Notes: generated from the sequence alone by a model not told the origin. 64,000 nt of DNA from Sphingopyxis sp. FD7 (GCF_003609835.1 NZ_AP017898.1:806001-870000); one strand, 5' to 3'. Positions 48,849 to 59,759 are shown, counted from the stretch's first letter. Numbers and translations: made by a program.

Positions 48849-50049
48849 TTCCGCGCCGCATCAGCACCAGTCGATCGCCTTCATGCTGCTTTATGCCCTG
48901 GCGGTTGCCGGCGGAACCATGGCCTATGTCCCGTTCCTCACCATCCTGCTTCCGTCGCGCATCGCCGCGCTGGCAGGGCCTGCCGACGTGCAATGGCTTG
49001 GCCTGCTGACCTTTGCGGGCGCCGTCGCGGCCAGTATTGGCGGTATCGTCTTCGGCTGGCTCAGCGACATCACGAACAGCCGGCGAGGGTGGATTTTGTC
49101 GGGACTGGCGGTGACCGTCGCGCTGCTCCTGGCCGTCCCGCTGGCTGAAGATGTGTGGACACTCGTGTCGATCATCATTGTCTGGCAGCTCGCGCTCAAC
49201 ATGGTTCTCGGCCCACTTGCGGCCTGGGGCGGAGACCTCGTTCCCGACGATCAAAAGGGTCTCCTCGGCGGTCTTCTGGCATTTGCGCCCGCGCTTGGGG
49301 CCTGGTCGGGCGCGCTTGTCACCCTGCCCATGCTTGAAACATTCGAATCGCGACTTTTCGCGCTTGCGTTGCTGGTCGTGGCCGCCGTCACCCCGGCGAC
49401 CGTTTTTGCGCGCCCCCGACGTTTGGAAATGCTGAGGCGGGCACCGCCGCCGGATTCCGATGAACCGATCGGAACGGCGTCAAAGGGACCGGCCGTGCGG
49501 ATGTGGGTCGCCCGCTTCCTCGTCCAGATTTCCGAGGCGGCGTTGTTCGCCTATCTCTACTTCTGGTTTCGTTCGATCGACCCCGAGATGGGCGATAACG
49601 AAAAGGCGCGCCTGTTCAGTCTTGCCCTCACCATCGCAATACCGATCGCGCTCTACTGCGGCCGCTGGTCCGATCGCAAAGACCGCCCGTTTTTTCCCCT
49701 TGTGATCAGCAGCGCGATTTCGGCGGTCGGGATGCTGGGCATGGCGCTCGCTTCCTCGGCCGACCTCGCCAAGCTCGCCTATCTTCTCTTTGGCATCGCG
49801 ACCACCGTGTTTCTGGCCTTGCACGCTGGTCAGACGCTTCGGATTCTGCCGCGTTCGGATCGCCGTGGACGTGATCTCGGATTTTTCAACCTGACCAACA
49901 CGCTTCCGTCGCTGATCATGCCGCTACTGACGATCCTGGTTGTCCCTGGATTCGGTTTCGAGGCGCTGTTTCTGGTGCTTGCGGCGCTCACTGTCCTTGC
50001 AACGTTGATCCTGACCACAATCCAGCGCCCCAATCCCGCGCGCAGCTAG
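48841..50049 (+). CDS. MFS sugar importer
   Basis: 402 residues from ATG 48841, overlapping the LacI stop. Twelve hydrophobic spans; A-loop FGWLSDITNSRRGWILSG near residue 80. It resembles the MFS carriers that take up oligosaccharides or glucose in sphingomonad sugar loci, lying between the LacI and GH3 genes. The last codon is Ser and the TAG stop (50047-50049) is the first three bases of a MITE-like element, so the original C terminus may have been longer. Confidence 0.78.
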   Translation: MDDSAPHQHQSIAFMLLYALAVAGGTMAYVPFLTILLPSRIAALAGPADVQWLGLLTFAGAVAASIGGIVFGWLSDITNSRRGWILSGLAVTVALLLAVPLAEDVWTLVSIIIVWQLALNMVLGPLAAWGGDLVPDDQKGLLGGLLAFAPALGAWSGALVTLPMLETFESRLFALALLVVAAVTPATVFARPRRLEMLRRAPPPDSDEPIGTASKGPAVRMWVARFLVQISEAALFAYLYFWFRSIDPEMGDNEKARLFSLALTIAIPIALYCGRWSDRKDRPFFPLVISSAISAVGMLGMALASSADLAKLAYLLFGIATTVFLALHAGQTLRILPRSDRRGRDLGFFNLTNTLPSLIMPLLTILVVPGFGFEALFLVLAALTVLATLILTTIQRPNPARS

Positions 50050-50319
50050 ACCCTGTTTCCGTGAGATTGAAGCGCGAGACGGAGCCGATTTTGCCGCGAG
50101 GCGAGGCGCGAGGAGGGAGCGATGGCTTTCCATCGTGACCGACGAGCGACGACGTCCTCGCGGCAAAATCGGCCCGCCGCCGCAGGCGGTCGTCCAGCGA
50201 GCCGGGCCGGGCGCGCCGCGTCGCTTGCACGGGCCCACCGGCCCGCACGGCGCAACGCTCCTCCCCGGCACAGCGCGCTGCACGATCTCGTCGCTTCAAT
50301 CTCACTGAAACAGGGTCTA
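50047..50319. mobile_element. MITE-like element with 28-bp terminal inverted repeats
   Basis: The ends TAGACCCTGTTTC..GAAGCG (50047-50074) and its inverse (50292-50319) match over 28 bp with one mismatch. Inside is a perfect 18-bp inverted repeat (50084-50101 with 50156-50173) and a smaller hairpin GATGG..CCATC (50121-50134). No coding frame is convincing. TA at each outer end may be the target duplication. It lies between the MFS and GH3 genes and supplies the MFS stop codon. Confidence 0.75.
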
Positions 50320-50504
50320 ATCCGACCTACAGCGCTGGCGGCCCTCCGCGCGTCCGGTGCTCAGGTGCAAAGCACGCTGCGCTCCGGGTCATGGAAAACC
50401 ACCATTTTGACCTACGGTCGTCTTCGACTTTGACTCGCCAGCTTCCGAGGGTCGATCCGTCCTGGTCCTCTTGATTTTGACAAATCTTTGTGACAGATAG
50501 AAAT

Positions 50505-50516
50505 GAGAACGTTCAC
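50505..50516. promoter_or_regulatory. LacI-type operator before the GH3 gene
   Basis: GAGAACGTTCAC, one base from the perfect palindrome upstream of the TonB receptor. A TTGACA box lies upstream (50478-50483), so this site sits at or just after the promoter and 16 bp before the GH3 ATG. It supports a regulon controlled by the LacI protein encoded at 47793. Confidence 0.6.
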
Positions 50517-50532
50517 AATAAAGGGAGAGGCG

Positions 50533-53013
50533 ATGCGGCGGACGTCTATAGCGATGGCACTTGGACTCTTGCTTGCAGGAGCCGCGGGCACCGCCGCCGG
50601 GATGGAAGAAGGGGGCGCGCGGGTGCATCCTGAAATCTGGCCCGTTGCGCGAAGCCCGCAAGCGATCAGCGACCCGGCCACCGAACGCCGCATCGACGTG
50701 CTGCTCGATCGGATGACGGTCGAGCAAAAGGTCGGACAGTTGATTCAGGCCGACATCAGCGCGATTACGCCCAAGGATCTCGAAACTTATCCCCTCGGGT
50801 CAATTCTTGCCGGGGGAAACAGCGGCCCCTTTGGCAATGAACGTTCGACCGCCGCCGAATGGGCGCGACTCGTGCGAGCGTTTCGGGAAGTGTCGCTGCG
50901 ACCGGGAGCGAATGGTGTCGCCGTTCCGATCCTCTTCGGCATCGACGCGGTCCACGGACACAATAATGTCCCCGGGGCGACGATTTTCCCTCACAATATC
51001 GGGCTCGGCGCCGCGCGCGACCCCGATCTGATCCGTCGGATCGGCGAAGTCACGGCTGCCGAGATTGCCGCGAGCGGTATCGAATGGACTTTTGCGCCGA
51101 CGCTCGCGGTGCCGCGCGATCTTCGCTGGGGCCGATCCTATGAGGGCTATGCCGCCGATCCGTACCTCGTGGCGCAATATGCCAAAGCAATGACACTGGG
51201 ACTGCAGGGAAAGCTCGCGCCGGCGCAGCCCATCGCAAAAGATCGTGTCGCTGCGACGGCAAAACATTTCTTGGCCGACGGTGGAACGGAGCATGGCAAG
51301 GACCAGGGTGACGCCAGGATCAGCGAGACCGAACTGATCGCGATACATGCGCAAGGCTATCCCGCAGCGATCGACGCGGGGGCGTTAACGGTCATGGCCA
51401 GCTTTTCAAGCTGGAACGGGACCAAGCATCACGGCAATAAAGAGCTGCTGACCACGATCCTCAAACAGCGGATGGGCTTCGAGGGATTTGTTGTCGGCGA
51501 CTGGAACGGTCACGGTCAGGTTCCCGGTTGCAGCGTCACCGATTGTCCCAAATCCATCCTGGCCGGACTGGACATGTTCATGGCGCCGGACAGCTGGAAG
51601 GGGCTTTATGCGTCGACGCTCGATCAGGCGAAGTCAGGGATCATTCCCGCGGCGCGGCTCGACGATGCGGTCCGGCGGATTCTGCGCGTGAAGTTCAAGC
51701 TGGGACTTTTCGACGACGTCCGGACCTTCCCGACCAGTCCATCGGTCATCGGGTCGCCAGATCATCTGGCGGTCGCCCGCGAGGCCGTCGCCAAATCACT
51801 CGTTCTGCTCAAGAATAATGACGCTGTGCTCCCCATCCGGCCCGGCGCGCGCGTGCTGGTGACCGGCCGGGCAGCGAATAATATGGCAATGCAATCCGGC
51901 GGGTGGACAATCAGCTGGCAAGGTAGCGATGTCACCCGCGAGGATTTTCCGAACGGCCAGACGATCTGGGAAGGGATCGAAGAGGCGGTCGCCGCGGCGG
52001 GCGGCGCGGCGACGTTTTCAGTCGACGGAAGCTTCGCGACAAAGCCCGATGTCGCGATCTTCGTATTTGGCGAAGAGCCCTATGCCGAGTTTCAGGGCGA
52101 TGTTCCCACGCTTGATTACCAGCCGGTCAATCCTGTCGACCTCGCTCAACTCAAGCGTCTGAAGGGGGCGGGCATTCCCGTCGTCGCCGTTTTTCTCTCT
52201 GGTCGACCGCTGTTCACCAACCCTGAAATCAACGCCGCGGACGCATTCGTTGCCGCGTGGCTGCCGGGTTCACAGGGCGCGGGCGTCGCGGACGTCCTTG
52301 TCGCACGTCGCGATGGCAAGCCGATCCGAGATTTCAGCGGAACATTGCCCTTTGCCTGGCCCGCTACCGCAGCATCGCCGATCGCTGCTCCATTGTTCCC
52401 GATCGGCTATGGTCTTCGCTACGATCAGCCGTCTAAGGTGCCCCGGCTCTCCGAGGATCCCGGAATCGACGTGGCGGCAGCGCTCAATCTCGAGAATTTT
52501 TTCGCGGGTGGACGTGCGCGCGCACCCTGGTCGATGAGCGTCGGAGACGATGGCGGTGTGCGACCGGTTGAATCGGCAGCGGTGGTCAGCCCGAACGGGA
52601 TGCTTTCCGCAAAATCGGTTGACGTGATGGCGCAGGAAGATGGGAAGCAGTTTCGATGGGCTGGAACGGGCACGGTCCAGATTTCCGGGCCGAACGCCGA
52701 TCTCACACATCATCTGGGTCAGGATATGGCATTGCGCCTTGATGTGCGCGTCGACGCTGTCGGCGAAGGACGCGTAAGCGTCGCGTTCGCAAATGCCGGG
52801 ATCGACGTGACCGACTGGGTCGGCGCGGCGCCGACCGGAATATTGTCGACGCTCCAGATTCGGTTGCGCTGTTTTGCCGACCGCGGCGCCGACCTGCAGC
52901 GCGTCGGCAATCCGCTCGGCCTGGCGGGGCACAAGGGGCTGGGACTCACGCTGCTCTCGGCGAGGGTCGAGCCCGCACCGAACGCGCCTTCTTGTCCGGT
53001 GCAGGCGGAATAG
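50533..53013 (+). CDS. GH3 beta-glucosidase, exported
   Basis: 826 residues from ATG 50533, with GGGAGAGG just upstream; an ATG at 50503 lies within the operator and is less likely. Signal peptide TSIAMALGLLLAGAAGTAAG. The (alpha/beta)8 domain has VGQLIQADISAITPKDL and DRVAATAKHFLADGGTEHGK, and the nucleophile Asp in FEGFVVGDWNGHGQ near residue 328. The second domain (LVLLKNNDAVLPI) and a C-terminal ExoP-like carbohydrate-binding region (from about residue 660) follow. It releases glucose from oligosaccharides produced by the GH16 enzyme. Confidence 0.9.
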   Translation: MRRTSIAMALGLLLAGAAGTAAGMEEGGARVHPEIWPVARSPQAISDPATERRIDVLLDRMTVEQKVGQLIQADISAITPKDLETYPLGSILAGGNSGPFGNERSTAAEWARLVRAFREVSLRPGANGVAVPILFGIDAVHGHNNVPGATIFPHNIGLGAARDPDLIRRIGEVTAAEIAASGIEWTFAPTLAVPRDLRWGRSYEGYAADPYLVAQYAKAMTLGLQGKLAPAQPIAKDRVAATAKHFLADGGTEHGKDQGDARISETELIAIHAQGYPAAIDAGALTVMASFSSWNGTKHHGNKELLTTILKQRMGFEGFVVGDWNGHGQVPGCSVTDCPKSILAGLDMFMAPDSWKGLYASTLDQAKSGIIPAARLDDAVRRILRVKFKLGLFDDVRTFPTSPSVIGSPDHLAVAREAVAKSLVLLKNNDAVLPIRPGARVLVTGRAANNMAMQSGGWTISWQGSDVTREDFPNGQTIWEGIEEAVAAAGGAATFSVDGSFATKPDVAIFVFGEEPYAEFQGDVPTLDYQPVNPVDLAQLKRLKGAGIPVVAVFLSGRPLFTNPEINAADAFVAAWLPGSQGAGVADVLVARRDGKPIRDFSGTLPFAWPATAASPIAAPLFPIGYGLRYDQPSKVPRLSEDPGIDVAAALNLENFFAGGRARAPWSMSVGDDGGVRPVESAAVVSPNGMLSAKSVDVMAQEDGKQFRWAGTGTVQISGPNADLTHHLGQDMALRLDVRVDAVGEGRVSVAFANAGIDVTDWVGAAPTGILSTLQIRLRCFADRGADLQRVGNPLGLAGHKGLGLTLLSARVEPAPNAPSCPVQAE

Positions 53014-53278
53014 GGTCCGGTCGTTTCCGGTCGCGATCGCAAAGATACGAATGATGCTGACGCCCGATATGCAACCGGGCGGTGTTCTTGTCGCCCGCGA
53101 GGCCGTCTGCGATCGGTCGGCCCTCGAACGCTGACCTCGACGTTGACGCGCGCGATTCCATCGGCTGGCGCGCTGCGGTCGGGGCCGCGTGCTTGCGCGC
53201 GTTGTCGCGGGACCATTGCTGCCTTCCAGCCGGGCACGACAGGTCATCCGGTCGTCCATCTCGGTCGGCTGCAATCGT

Positions 53279-54838
53279 TCAGAGCCCGGCCTTGTCGAAG
53301 ACATGTCCTTCGGGGTCAAGATCGCGCAGATCGCTCCCTCGCGTTTCGCGGCCGTACCGGGCGACCAGAAGGAGCGATGCGGCCATTACGGGCATGATCG
53401 TCAATATGCTTGCCACCAGCGACGGGACGATGGCGAATATCGCGAGGCCCTGCGCGCATACTCCGCCCAGTTTGCTGGATGCCGCGACCCAGCCGGTGTT
53501 GCGGCCGCGGACTCTCAGCGGGAAACTCTCGGCGCTATAGGGAAGAAGCATCGCGATGATGGCGTTGCTGCCCACTATGAGCAGGGCTGCGGGCAAGAGC
53601 GGTGATGCGTTTTCAACCAGCGCGAACCAGAGCATTCCCCCGAGGCCGGCAAGCGTTGCAACGGATGCCGCAAGGAGCGACAGTTTCGTGCTCCAGGCGT
53701 GATAAATCCAGGCTACGAAAAATACGGTGGGAAGCGCGACAAGCGCGGAATCGGCAAGCAGGCGGCTCGACGATGACGTGCTGTATCCGCGCGCCACCAG
53801 TTCGGCCGGGAGCCACAGCAACAAGCCGAAGTTCACGAAACTCCATGCGATGGCGGTAAAGTTCAGCGCCACCACGCCGCCGACGAGTTCCGATCGCCGG
53901 TGCGAATCCTGTCGCGGCGGCGGCGGCGCTTGGTCCGTCCTGTGCAGGTCTGACCCGAAGCGCGCCATGATCCGCCGTGCTTCTGCATGTCGACCGCGCG
54001 CCATGAGAAACTTGGCCGACTCCGGAATGAAGGCTCCGAGCGCGACAAGCACAAGACCGCTCGGCAAATTGGCCAGCCACAAGATTCGCCAACTCAGAAG
54101 CGGCTCCAGCCAGGCGGCAATGAGGCTCGCCGCGACATAACCCCCCGCCGCACCCAGCCCGCCGACGAGCACCAGGCTCCAGCCCCGGTGGCGACTGGGC
54201 ATCATCTCGGCAAGAAGCGCATAGGTAACGGGCAGCATGCCCCCCGCGGCAGCCCCCATCATAAAGCACATGACAATGTTCCAGGCCAATGACGGCATCG
54301 TTCCGCAAACGGACGTGCCGACAAACATCACGGCCGACAAAAGGATGGTCGCTTTGCGGCCGTAAACATCGGCCACGGCGCCCCAGACTATGGATCCGGC
54401 CACCGTTCCCAACAGCGCCGCAAAAGGGACGAGCGAAACGGTTTCGCGCGATAGCCCATATTCCTGCATCATTCCGGGTATCACAAACCCGAGACTTGCG
54501 GGCTTCATGATGTCGATGACGAGCGCGACAACCAGGGCTGCCATCAAACGCACATGCGCCGCGGAGAGGGGCGCATCTTCGGGCGCCGAGACCGACAGTC
54601 GGTCAGCCGCGACAATGTGCCGGGCGAGCTTCGCGGGAAGCAAACCCCAGGCGGCGACGCCGACGCCCGCGACGACGAGCGCCATGCCGACGACCATCAT
54701 GCTGTCCACCGGCATTCCGGCCATCCGGAAACCGTGATCGCGCCCCATCCAGAACATCGGCAGATGGGCCGCCACGCCGATTGTAACCGCTGTCACTCCG
54801 ATGAGGAAGAGCCAGGGACTGCGTCCATTGTCGAGCAT
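53279..54838 (-). CDS. MFS transporter (sugar-porter/SV2-like) with extra N-terminal spans
   Basis: 519 residues. Two N-terminal hydrophobic segments (SPWLFLIGVTAVTIGVAAHL; SMMVVGMALVVAGVGVAAWG) precede a standard 12-span MFS core. That core has VWGAVADVYGRKATILLSAV near residue 160 and the post-loop LAEMMPSRHRGW near 230. The C-terminal SAESFPLRVRGRNTGW matches the PESFPT-like motif of sugar porters. Substrate unknown. It converges on the GH3 gene with 265 bp between them that hold no gene I can support. Confidence 0.75.
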   Translation of the reverse strand: MLDNGRSPWLFLIGVTAVTIGVAAHLPMFWMGRDHGFRMAGMPVDSMMVVGMALVVAGVGVAAWGLLPAKLARHIVAADRLSVSAPEDAPLSAAHVRLMAALVVALVIDIMKPASLGFVIPGMMQEYGLSRETVSLVPFAALLGTVAGSIVWGAVADVYGRKATILLSAVMFVGTSVCGTMPSLAWNIVMCFMMGAAAGGMLPVTYALLAEMMPSRHRGWSLVLVGGLGAAGGYVAASLIAAWLEPLLSWRILWLANLPSGLVLVALGAFIPESAKFLMARGRHAEARRIMARFGSDLHRTDQAPPPPRQDSHRRSELVGGVVALNFTAIAWSFVNFGLLLWLPAELVARGYSTSSSSRLLADSALVALPTVFFVAWIYHAWSTKLSLLAASVATLAGLGGMLWFALVENASPLLPAALLIVGSNAIIAMLLPYSAESFPLRVRGRNTGWVAASSKLGGVCAQGLAIFAIVPSLVASILTIMPVMAASLLLVARYGRETRGSDLRDLDPEGHVFDKAGL

Positions 54839-55031
54839 ATCGTCCTTGGCAAATCGAGGGCGGGAAACAGGCGCTAATCATCTTGTCATCATGGTGCGCC
54901 CACGTCGACTCAGGACTCGCCGCCGGATTCGATTTTCTCCACTGGGGAAAAAGGAATCCGTCCTGAACTCACCCTGCGGCCTCGCCTTGGACGGTGCAGA
55001 TCGGCAAAACTTCGTAACCTGCGCAGGGCCC

Positions 55032-56369
55032 TCAATCGATCGTGCGCGCGAGTTCGCGGTTGAGCCATAGCGCAACGAGCGTCACGATCGCGCCCGACAG
55101 CAGATAGGCGCCCGCGGCGATCAGCCCGAATTCGCTCGACAGCCAGAGCGCGACCATCGGCGCGAAACCGGCGCCGAACAGCCAGGCGAGATCGGTGGTG
55201 AAGGCCGATCCGGTATAGCGGTGCCGCGGGGTGAAGTTCGACGAGAGCGCGCCCGACGATTGCCCGAACGACAGGCCGAGCAGCAGGAAGCCGAGTATCA
55301 TGAAGCTCGCCTCGCCGGCCTGCCCTGCGTCGAGCAGCTGCGGGGCGAAACCGCTGAACGCCGCGATGGCCGCTGCGGTCGCGGCGAGCACGGTGCGGCG
55401 ACCGAAGCGGTCGGCGAGATAGCCCGAGGCGATGATCGCGATCACGCCGCCGACGGCGGCGATCGCCTCGATCATCAGGAAGCGCGCGGGGGTTTCGTCG
55501 GTGAACAGGAACACCCACGACAGCGGATAGACGGTGACCATGTGGAACATCGCGAAGCTGGCAAGCGGGGCGAAGGCGCCGATGACGATGGTTTTCCATT
55601 CCGAGCGCATCGTGTCGAGCAGCGGCGCGGGCTGGAGCGCGCGATTCTCGAACAATTCGGCATATTCGGGGGTCACGACGATGCGCAGCCGCGCGAACAG
55701 CGCGACGACGTTGATCGCAAAGGCGACGAAGAAGGGATAGCGCCAGCCCCAGGCGAGGAAATCTTCGGCCGGCAGCGCCGAAATCAGGAACATGAAGAGC
55801 AGGCTGGCGACGATCAGGCCGAGCGGCGCGCCGAGCTGCGGGATCATCGCATACCAGCCGCGCTTCGATGCGGGGGCGTTCAATGCGAGCAGCGACGCGA
55901 GGCCGTCCCACGAGCCGCCGAGCGCGACGCCCTGGCCCATGCGGAACAGCGCGAGGAGCAGCGCGGCGCCGACGCCGATCGATTCATGGCCGGGCAGGAA
56001 GGCGATCGCCGCGGTCGATCCGCCGAGCAGGAACAGCGCGATGGTGAGCTTGGCGCCGCGGCCATAGGCGCGGTCGATGGCGGTGAAGATGACCGTGCCG
56101 ACCGGACGCGCGACGAAGGCGAGGGCAAAGATCGCGAACGACCAGAGCGTGCCCGTCAGCGGATCGAGGTGCGGGAACACCAGCTTCGGAAACACCAGCA
56201 CCGACGCGATCGCATAGACGAAGAAGTCAAAAAATTCGGACGTGCGGCCGATGATGACACCGATGGCGATTTCGGCTGGATCGATTTTGTGCCCCCCCTG
56301 TTCGTTGGCGCCGTGGAGCGCCCGCGCGTCGCGTTCGGCCTCGGTCGTGGGGACGGTGTCGGCAGCCAT
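55032..56369 (-). CDS. MFS transporter, metabolite:H+ symporter type
   Basis: 445 residues. The lead IGVIIGRTSEFFDFFVYAIA and AIFALAFVARPVGTVIFTAI are typical of the MHS family (citrate/proline/betaine/shikimate carriers). The loops DRAYGRGAKLTIALFLLGG and YLADRFGRRTVLAA complete the signature. Probable organic acid or compatible-solute uptake; substrate not determinable. It is divergent from cyoA with a 169-bp shared control region. Confidence 0.82.
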   Translation of the reverse strand: MAADTVPTTEAERDARALHGANEQGGHKIDPAEIAIGVIIGRTSEFFDFFVYAIASVLVFPKLVFPHLDPLTGTLWSFAIFALAFVARPVGTVIFTAIDRAYGRGAKLTIALFLLGGSTAAIAFLPGHESIGVGAALLLALFRMGQGVALGGSWDGLASLLALNAPASKRGWYAMIPQLGAPLGLIVASLLFMFLISALPAEDFLAWGWRYPFFVAFAINVVALFARLRIVVTPEYAELFENRALQPAPLLDTMRSEWKTIVIGAFAPLASFAMFHMVTVYPLSWVFLFTDETPARFLMIEAIAAVGGVIAIIASGYLADRFGRRTVLAATAAAIAAFSGFAPQLLDAGQAGEASFMILGFLLLGLSFGQSSGALSSNFTPRHRYTGSAFTTDLAWLFGAGFAPMVALWLSSEFGLIAAGAYLLSGAIVTLVALWLNRELARTID

Positions 56370-56538
56370 GGTATCGATCCTTGCGCTGGCGCCCGCCGCA
56401 CGTCAGGGTGCGCAGGCACGAGTCGGTCTTAGGGCAAAAGCACCCGCAATAAAAACGCCCCTGCGCGATGACGACGGATCGTGGGATTGGACAAAATGTC
56501 CTATGTGCAGTGCGACGAAGGCGGCTTAGGCGCGCGTC
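56370..56538. promoter_or_regulatory. shared control region between MHS transporter and cyo operon
   Basis: 169 bp between divergent starts, containing an AT-rich patch (GCAATAAAAACG near 56442-56453) and GTGCGACGAAGGCGGC near 56511. These may host promoters and a RegA-type site, but I could not match a consensus with confidence. Confidence 0.4.
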
Positions 56539-57720
56539 ATGCCCGCTGATCTCCCCCGTTTTTCCGCCCGGATGCGGCTGCTGCCGCTGCTCGCCGCAAC
56601 GCCGCTCTTGTCGGGGTGCGGCATGGTCGTGCTCGATCCCGCAGGCGACGTCGCGCGTCAGCAGGGCGATCTGATCGTCCTGTCGACCGTGCTGATGCTG
56701 CTGATCATCGTGCCGGTGATGGCGCTGACGATCTTTTTCGCGTGGAAATATCGCGCGTCGAACCGGGACGCCACCTACAAGCCCGACTGGGACCATTCGA
56801 CGCAGCTCGAGCTGGTCATCTGGTCGGCGCCGCTGCTCATCATCATCTGCCTCGGCGCGGTGACATGGGTGGCGACGCATCTGCTCGACCCCTATCGCCC
56901 GCTCGCACGCACGGGGCCGGGAAAGCCCGTCGCGGCGGAGGTGAAGCCGCTCGACGTGCAGGTCGTCGCGCTCGACTGGAAATGGCTGTTCATCTATCCC
57001 GAACAGGGGGTGGCGACCGTCAACGAGCTGGCGGTGCCGGTCGATCGGCCGCTGCGCTTCCGCATCTCTTCCTCTTCGGTGATGAACAGCTTTTACGTGC
57101 CCGCGCTCGCGGGGCAGATTTATGCGATGCCGGGGATGGAGACCAAGCTTCACGGCGTGTTCGACAAGACCGGCGAGTTCACCGGCTTTTCGGCCAATTA
57201 TTCGGGCTGGGGCTTTTCGAACATGCGCTTCGGCGTCAAGAGCCTGACCGCCCGCGAGTTCGATCAATGGGTTGCCGCGACGCGCGCGTCGGCCGAGGGC
57301 GACCTTAGCCGCAATGCCTATCTGAAGCTCGAAACGCCGTCGCAGAAGGAGCCGGTGCGCCGCTTCGTCGCGAATGACCCGCAGCTGTTCGACGCAGTGG
57401 TCAACATGTGCGTCGAGCCGGGCAAGATGTGTATGCACGACATGATGTCGCTCGATGCCGCGGGCGGCGCGGGGATCGCGGGCATCGGCAATGTCCGGCA
57501 GGTCACCTATGACAAGTTCGCCGCGCGCGGCACCGTCGATGCCGCCCGCTGGTCGATGCGCTACGTCGCCGCCTGGTGCAGCGCGCCGGTGATGTCGAAC
57601 GACCGCCCCGACGCGAAGCCCGTGTCGCCGGAAAAGCTGAAGGGCGAGGGGCTGCCGCTGCCGGGCAAGCCCGCCCGCACCGCGCTGAACGCGCCCGCCG
57701 CCACGCGCCCGCTGTCCTGA
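56539..57720 (+). CDS. cyoA: cytochrome bo3 quinol oxidase subunit II
   Basis: 393 residues. Lipobox [14 protein letters not shown], as in CyoA. Two transmembrane segments ([40 protein letters not shown]) then a cupredoxin domain with [20 protein letters not shown] and [20 protein letters not shown]. The CuA ligands of cytochrome c oxidases are absent, as expected for a quinol oxidase. Some 70 extra residues at the C terminus are unusual. First gene of the cyo operon. Confidence 0.92.
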   Translation: MPADLPRFSARMRLLPLLAATPLLSGCGMVVLDPAGDVARQQGDLIVLSTVLMLLIIVPVMALTIFFAWKYRASNRDATYKPDWDHSTQLELVIWSAPLLIIICLGAVTWVATHLLDPYRPLARTGPGKPVAAEVKPLDVQVVALDWKWLFIYPEQGVATVNELAVPVDRPLRFRISSSSVMNSFYVPALAGQIYAMPGMETKLHGVFDKTGEFTGFSANYSGWGFSNMRFGVKSLTAREFDQWVAATRASAEGDLSRNAYLKLETPSQKEPVRRFVANDPQLFDAVVNMCVEPGKMCMHDMMSLDAAGGAGIAGIGNVRQVTYDKFAARGTVDAARWSMRYVAAWCSAPVMSNDRPDAKPVSPEKLKGEGLPLPGKPARTALNAPAATRPLS

Positions 57721-57740
57721 CCGTCTGCCGAGCTGAACCC

Positions 57741-59759
57741 ATGTCCGACGCTATCATCCCGCATCCCGCCCCGCCGACGCACCCGATTTTCGGCAAGCTG
57801 TCGATCGACGCGATCCCGCTGCACGAGCCGATCCTCGTCGCGACCTTCATCGGGGTGGCGATCGGCGGCATCGCCGTGCTCGCGCTGCTGACCAGATATC
57901 GCCTGTGGGGATATTTATGGAAGGAGTGGTTCACCACGGTCGACCACAAGCGGATCGGGATCATGTACATGATCCTGGGGCTGATCATGTTCCTGCGCGG
58001 CTTTGCCGACGCGATCATGATGCGATTGCAGCAGGTGATGGCGTTCGGCGGGTCCGAAGGCTATCTGAACGCGCATCATTATGACCAGGTGTTCACCGCG
58101 CACGGGGTCATCATGATCTTTTTCGTCGCGATGCCGTTCATCACCGGGCTGATGAACTATATCGTGCCGCTCCAGATCGGCGCGCGCGACGTCAGCTTTC
58201 CCTTCCTCAACAATTTCAGCTTCTGGATGACGAGCGCGGGCGCCGCGCTGACGATGATCTCGCTGTTCGTCGGCGAATATGCGCAGACCGGCTGGCTGGC
58301 CTATCCGCCCTTGTCGGGGATCGCCTACAGCCCCAATGTCGGGGTCGATTATTATATCTGGGGGCTTCAGATAGCCGGGGTGGGCACGACGCTGTCGGGC
58401 ATCAACCTGATCGTCACCATATTGAAGCTGCGCGCGCCGGGCATGGGGCTGATGAAGATGCCGGTCTTTACCTGGACTTCGCTCTGCTCGAACATATTGA
58501 TCGTCGCAAGCTTCCCGATCCTGACCGCGACGCTCGCGCTGCTCAGCCTCGATCGCTATGCTGGCACCAATTTCTTCACCAACGATCTCGGCGGATCGCC
58601 GATGATGTATGTGAACCTGATCTGGATCTGGGGGCACCCGGAGGTCTACATCCTCATCCTGCCGCTGTTCGGCGTGTTTTCCGAAGTCACCTCGACCTTC
58701 TCGGGCAAGCGGCTCTTCGGCTATACGTCGATGGTCTATGCGACGGTGTGCATCACGATCCTGTCGTACATCGTCTGGCTGCACCATTTCTTCACCATGG
58801 GGTCGGGCGCCAGCGTCAACAGCTTCTTCGGCATCACGACGATGGTGATTTCGATCCCGACGGGGGCCAAGCTCTTCAACTGGCTCTTCACCATGTACCG
58901 CGGCCGCATTCGCTATGAATTGCCGATGATGTGGACGATCGCCTTCATGCTGACCTTTGTCATCGGCGGCATGACCGGGGTGCTGCTCGCGGTGCCGCCC
59001 GCCGACTTCGTGCTGCACAATTCGCTGTTCCTGATCGCGCATTTCCACAATGTCATCATCGGCGGCGTATTGTTCGGCCTGTTCGCGGCGATCAATTACT
59101 GGTGGCCCAAGGCTTTCGGGTTCAAGCTCGATGTGTTCTGGGGCAAGATCAGCTTCTGGTGCTGGGTCGTCGGCTTCTGGGTCGCCTTTACCCCGCTCTA
59201 TATCCTCGGCCTGATGGGCGTGACGCGGCGTATGCGCGTGTTTGACGACCCCAGCCTGCAAATCTGGTTCGCGATCGCCGGGGTCGGCGCGCTCATCATC
59301 GCCGCGGGCATCGGCGCGATGCTGGTCCAGTTCGCGGTGAGCATCTGGCGCCGCAAGGAGCTGCGCGAGGAAAGCGGCGATCCGTGGGACGGCCGCACGC
59401 TCGAATGGGCGACCAGCTCGCCGCCGCCCGATTACAACTTCGCCTTCACGCCGGTGATCCACGACCTCGATGCCTGGTACGACATGAAGAAGCGCGGGCA
59501 CCAGCGGCCGGTCGGCGGCTATCGCGACATTCATATGCCGAGCAATACGGGGGCGGGAGTCATCCTGTCGGGCATCTGCCTTGTCCTGGGGTTTGCGCTC
59601 GTCTGGCATATCTGGTGGCTGGTGGCGGCGAGCTTTGTGGCGGTGGTCGCCGGGGCGATCGTCCATACGTTCAACTACAAGCGCGATTTCGACATTCCCG
59701 CGGCGACGGTCGCGGCGGTCGAGGACGCGCGCAGCCGCCAGCTGGCGGCCGGAGCCTGA
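57741..59759 (+). CDS. cyoB: cytochrome bo3 quinol oxidase subunit I
   Basis: 672 residues from ATG 57741; 20 bp after cyoA. Heme-copper oxidase core: low-spin heme His in [16 protein letters not shown], CuB/Tyr motif [14 protein letters not shown] (His-Tyr cross-link pair) and WLHHFFTMG, and the high-spin heme His in [12 protein letters not shown]. Fifteen spans, including the extra CyoB-type N- and C-terminal helices. It oxidises ubiquinol, reduces O2 to water and pumps protons. Confidence 0.95.
   Translation: MSDAIIPHPAPPTHPIFGKLSIDAIPLHEPILVATFIGVAIGGIAVLALLTRYRLWGYLWKEWFTTVDHKRIGIMYMILGLIMFLRGFADAIMMRLQQVMAFGGSEGYLNAHHYDQVFTAHGVIMIFFVAMPFITGLMNYIVPLQIGARDVSFPFLNNFSFWMTSAGAALTMISLFVGEYAQTGWLAYPPLSGIAYSPNVGVDYYIWGLQIAGVGTTLSGINLIVTILKLRAPGMGLMKMPVFTWTSLCSNILIVASFPILTATLALLSLDRYAGTNFFTNDLGGSPMMYVNLIWIWGHPEVYILILPLFGVFSEVTSTFSGKRLFGYTSMVYATVCITILSYIVWLHHFFTMGSGASVNSFFGITTMVISIPTGAKLFNWLFTMYRGRIRYELPMMWTIAFMLTFVIGGMTGVLLAVPPADFVLHNSLFLIAHFHNVIIGGVLFGLFAAINYWWPKAFGFKLDVFWGKISFWCWVVGFWVAFTPLYILGLMGVTRRMRVFDDPSLQIWFAIAGVGALIIAAGIGAMLVQFAVSIWRRKELREESGDPWDGRTLEWATSSPPPDYNFAFTPVIHDLDAWYDMKKRGHQRPVGGYRDIHMPSNTGAGVILSGICLVLGFALVWHIWWLVAASFVAVVAGAIVHTFNYKRDFDIPAATVAAVEDARSRQLAAGA

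Noticed and set aside
53014-53278. Possible small gene or RNA between GH3 and the convergent MFS gene
   Set aside because: Frames crossing it are non-conserved shadows and no stable terminator or RNA fold stood out.
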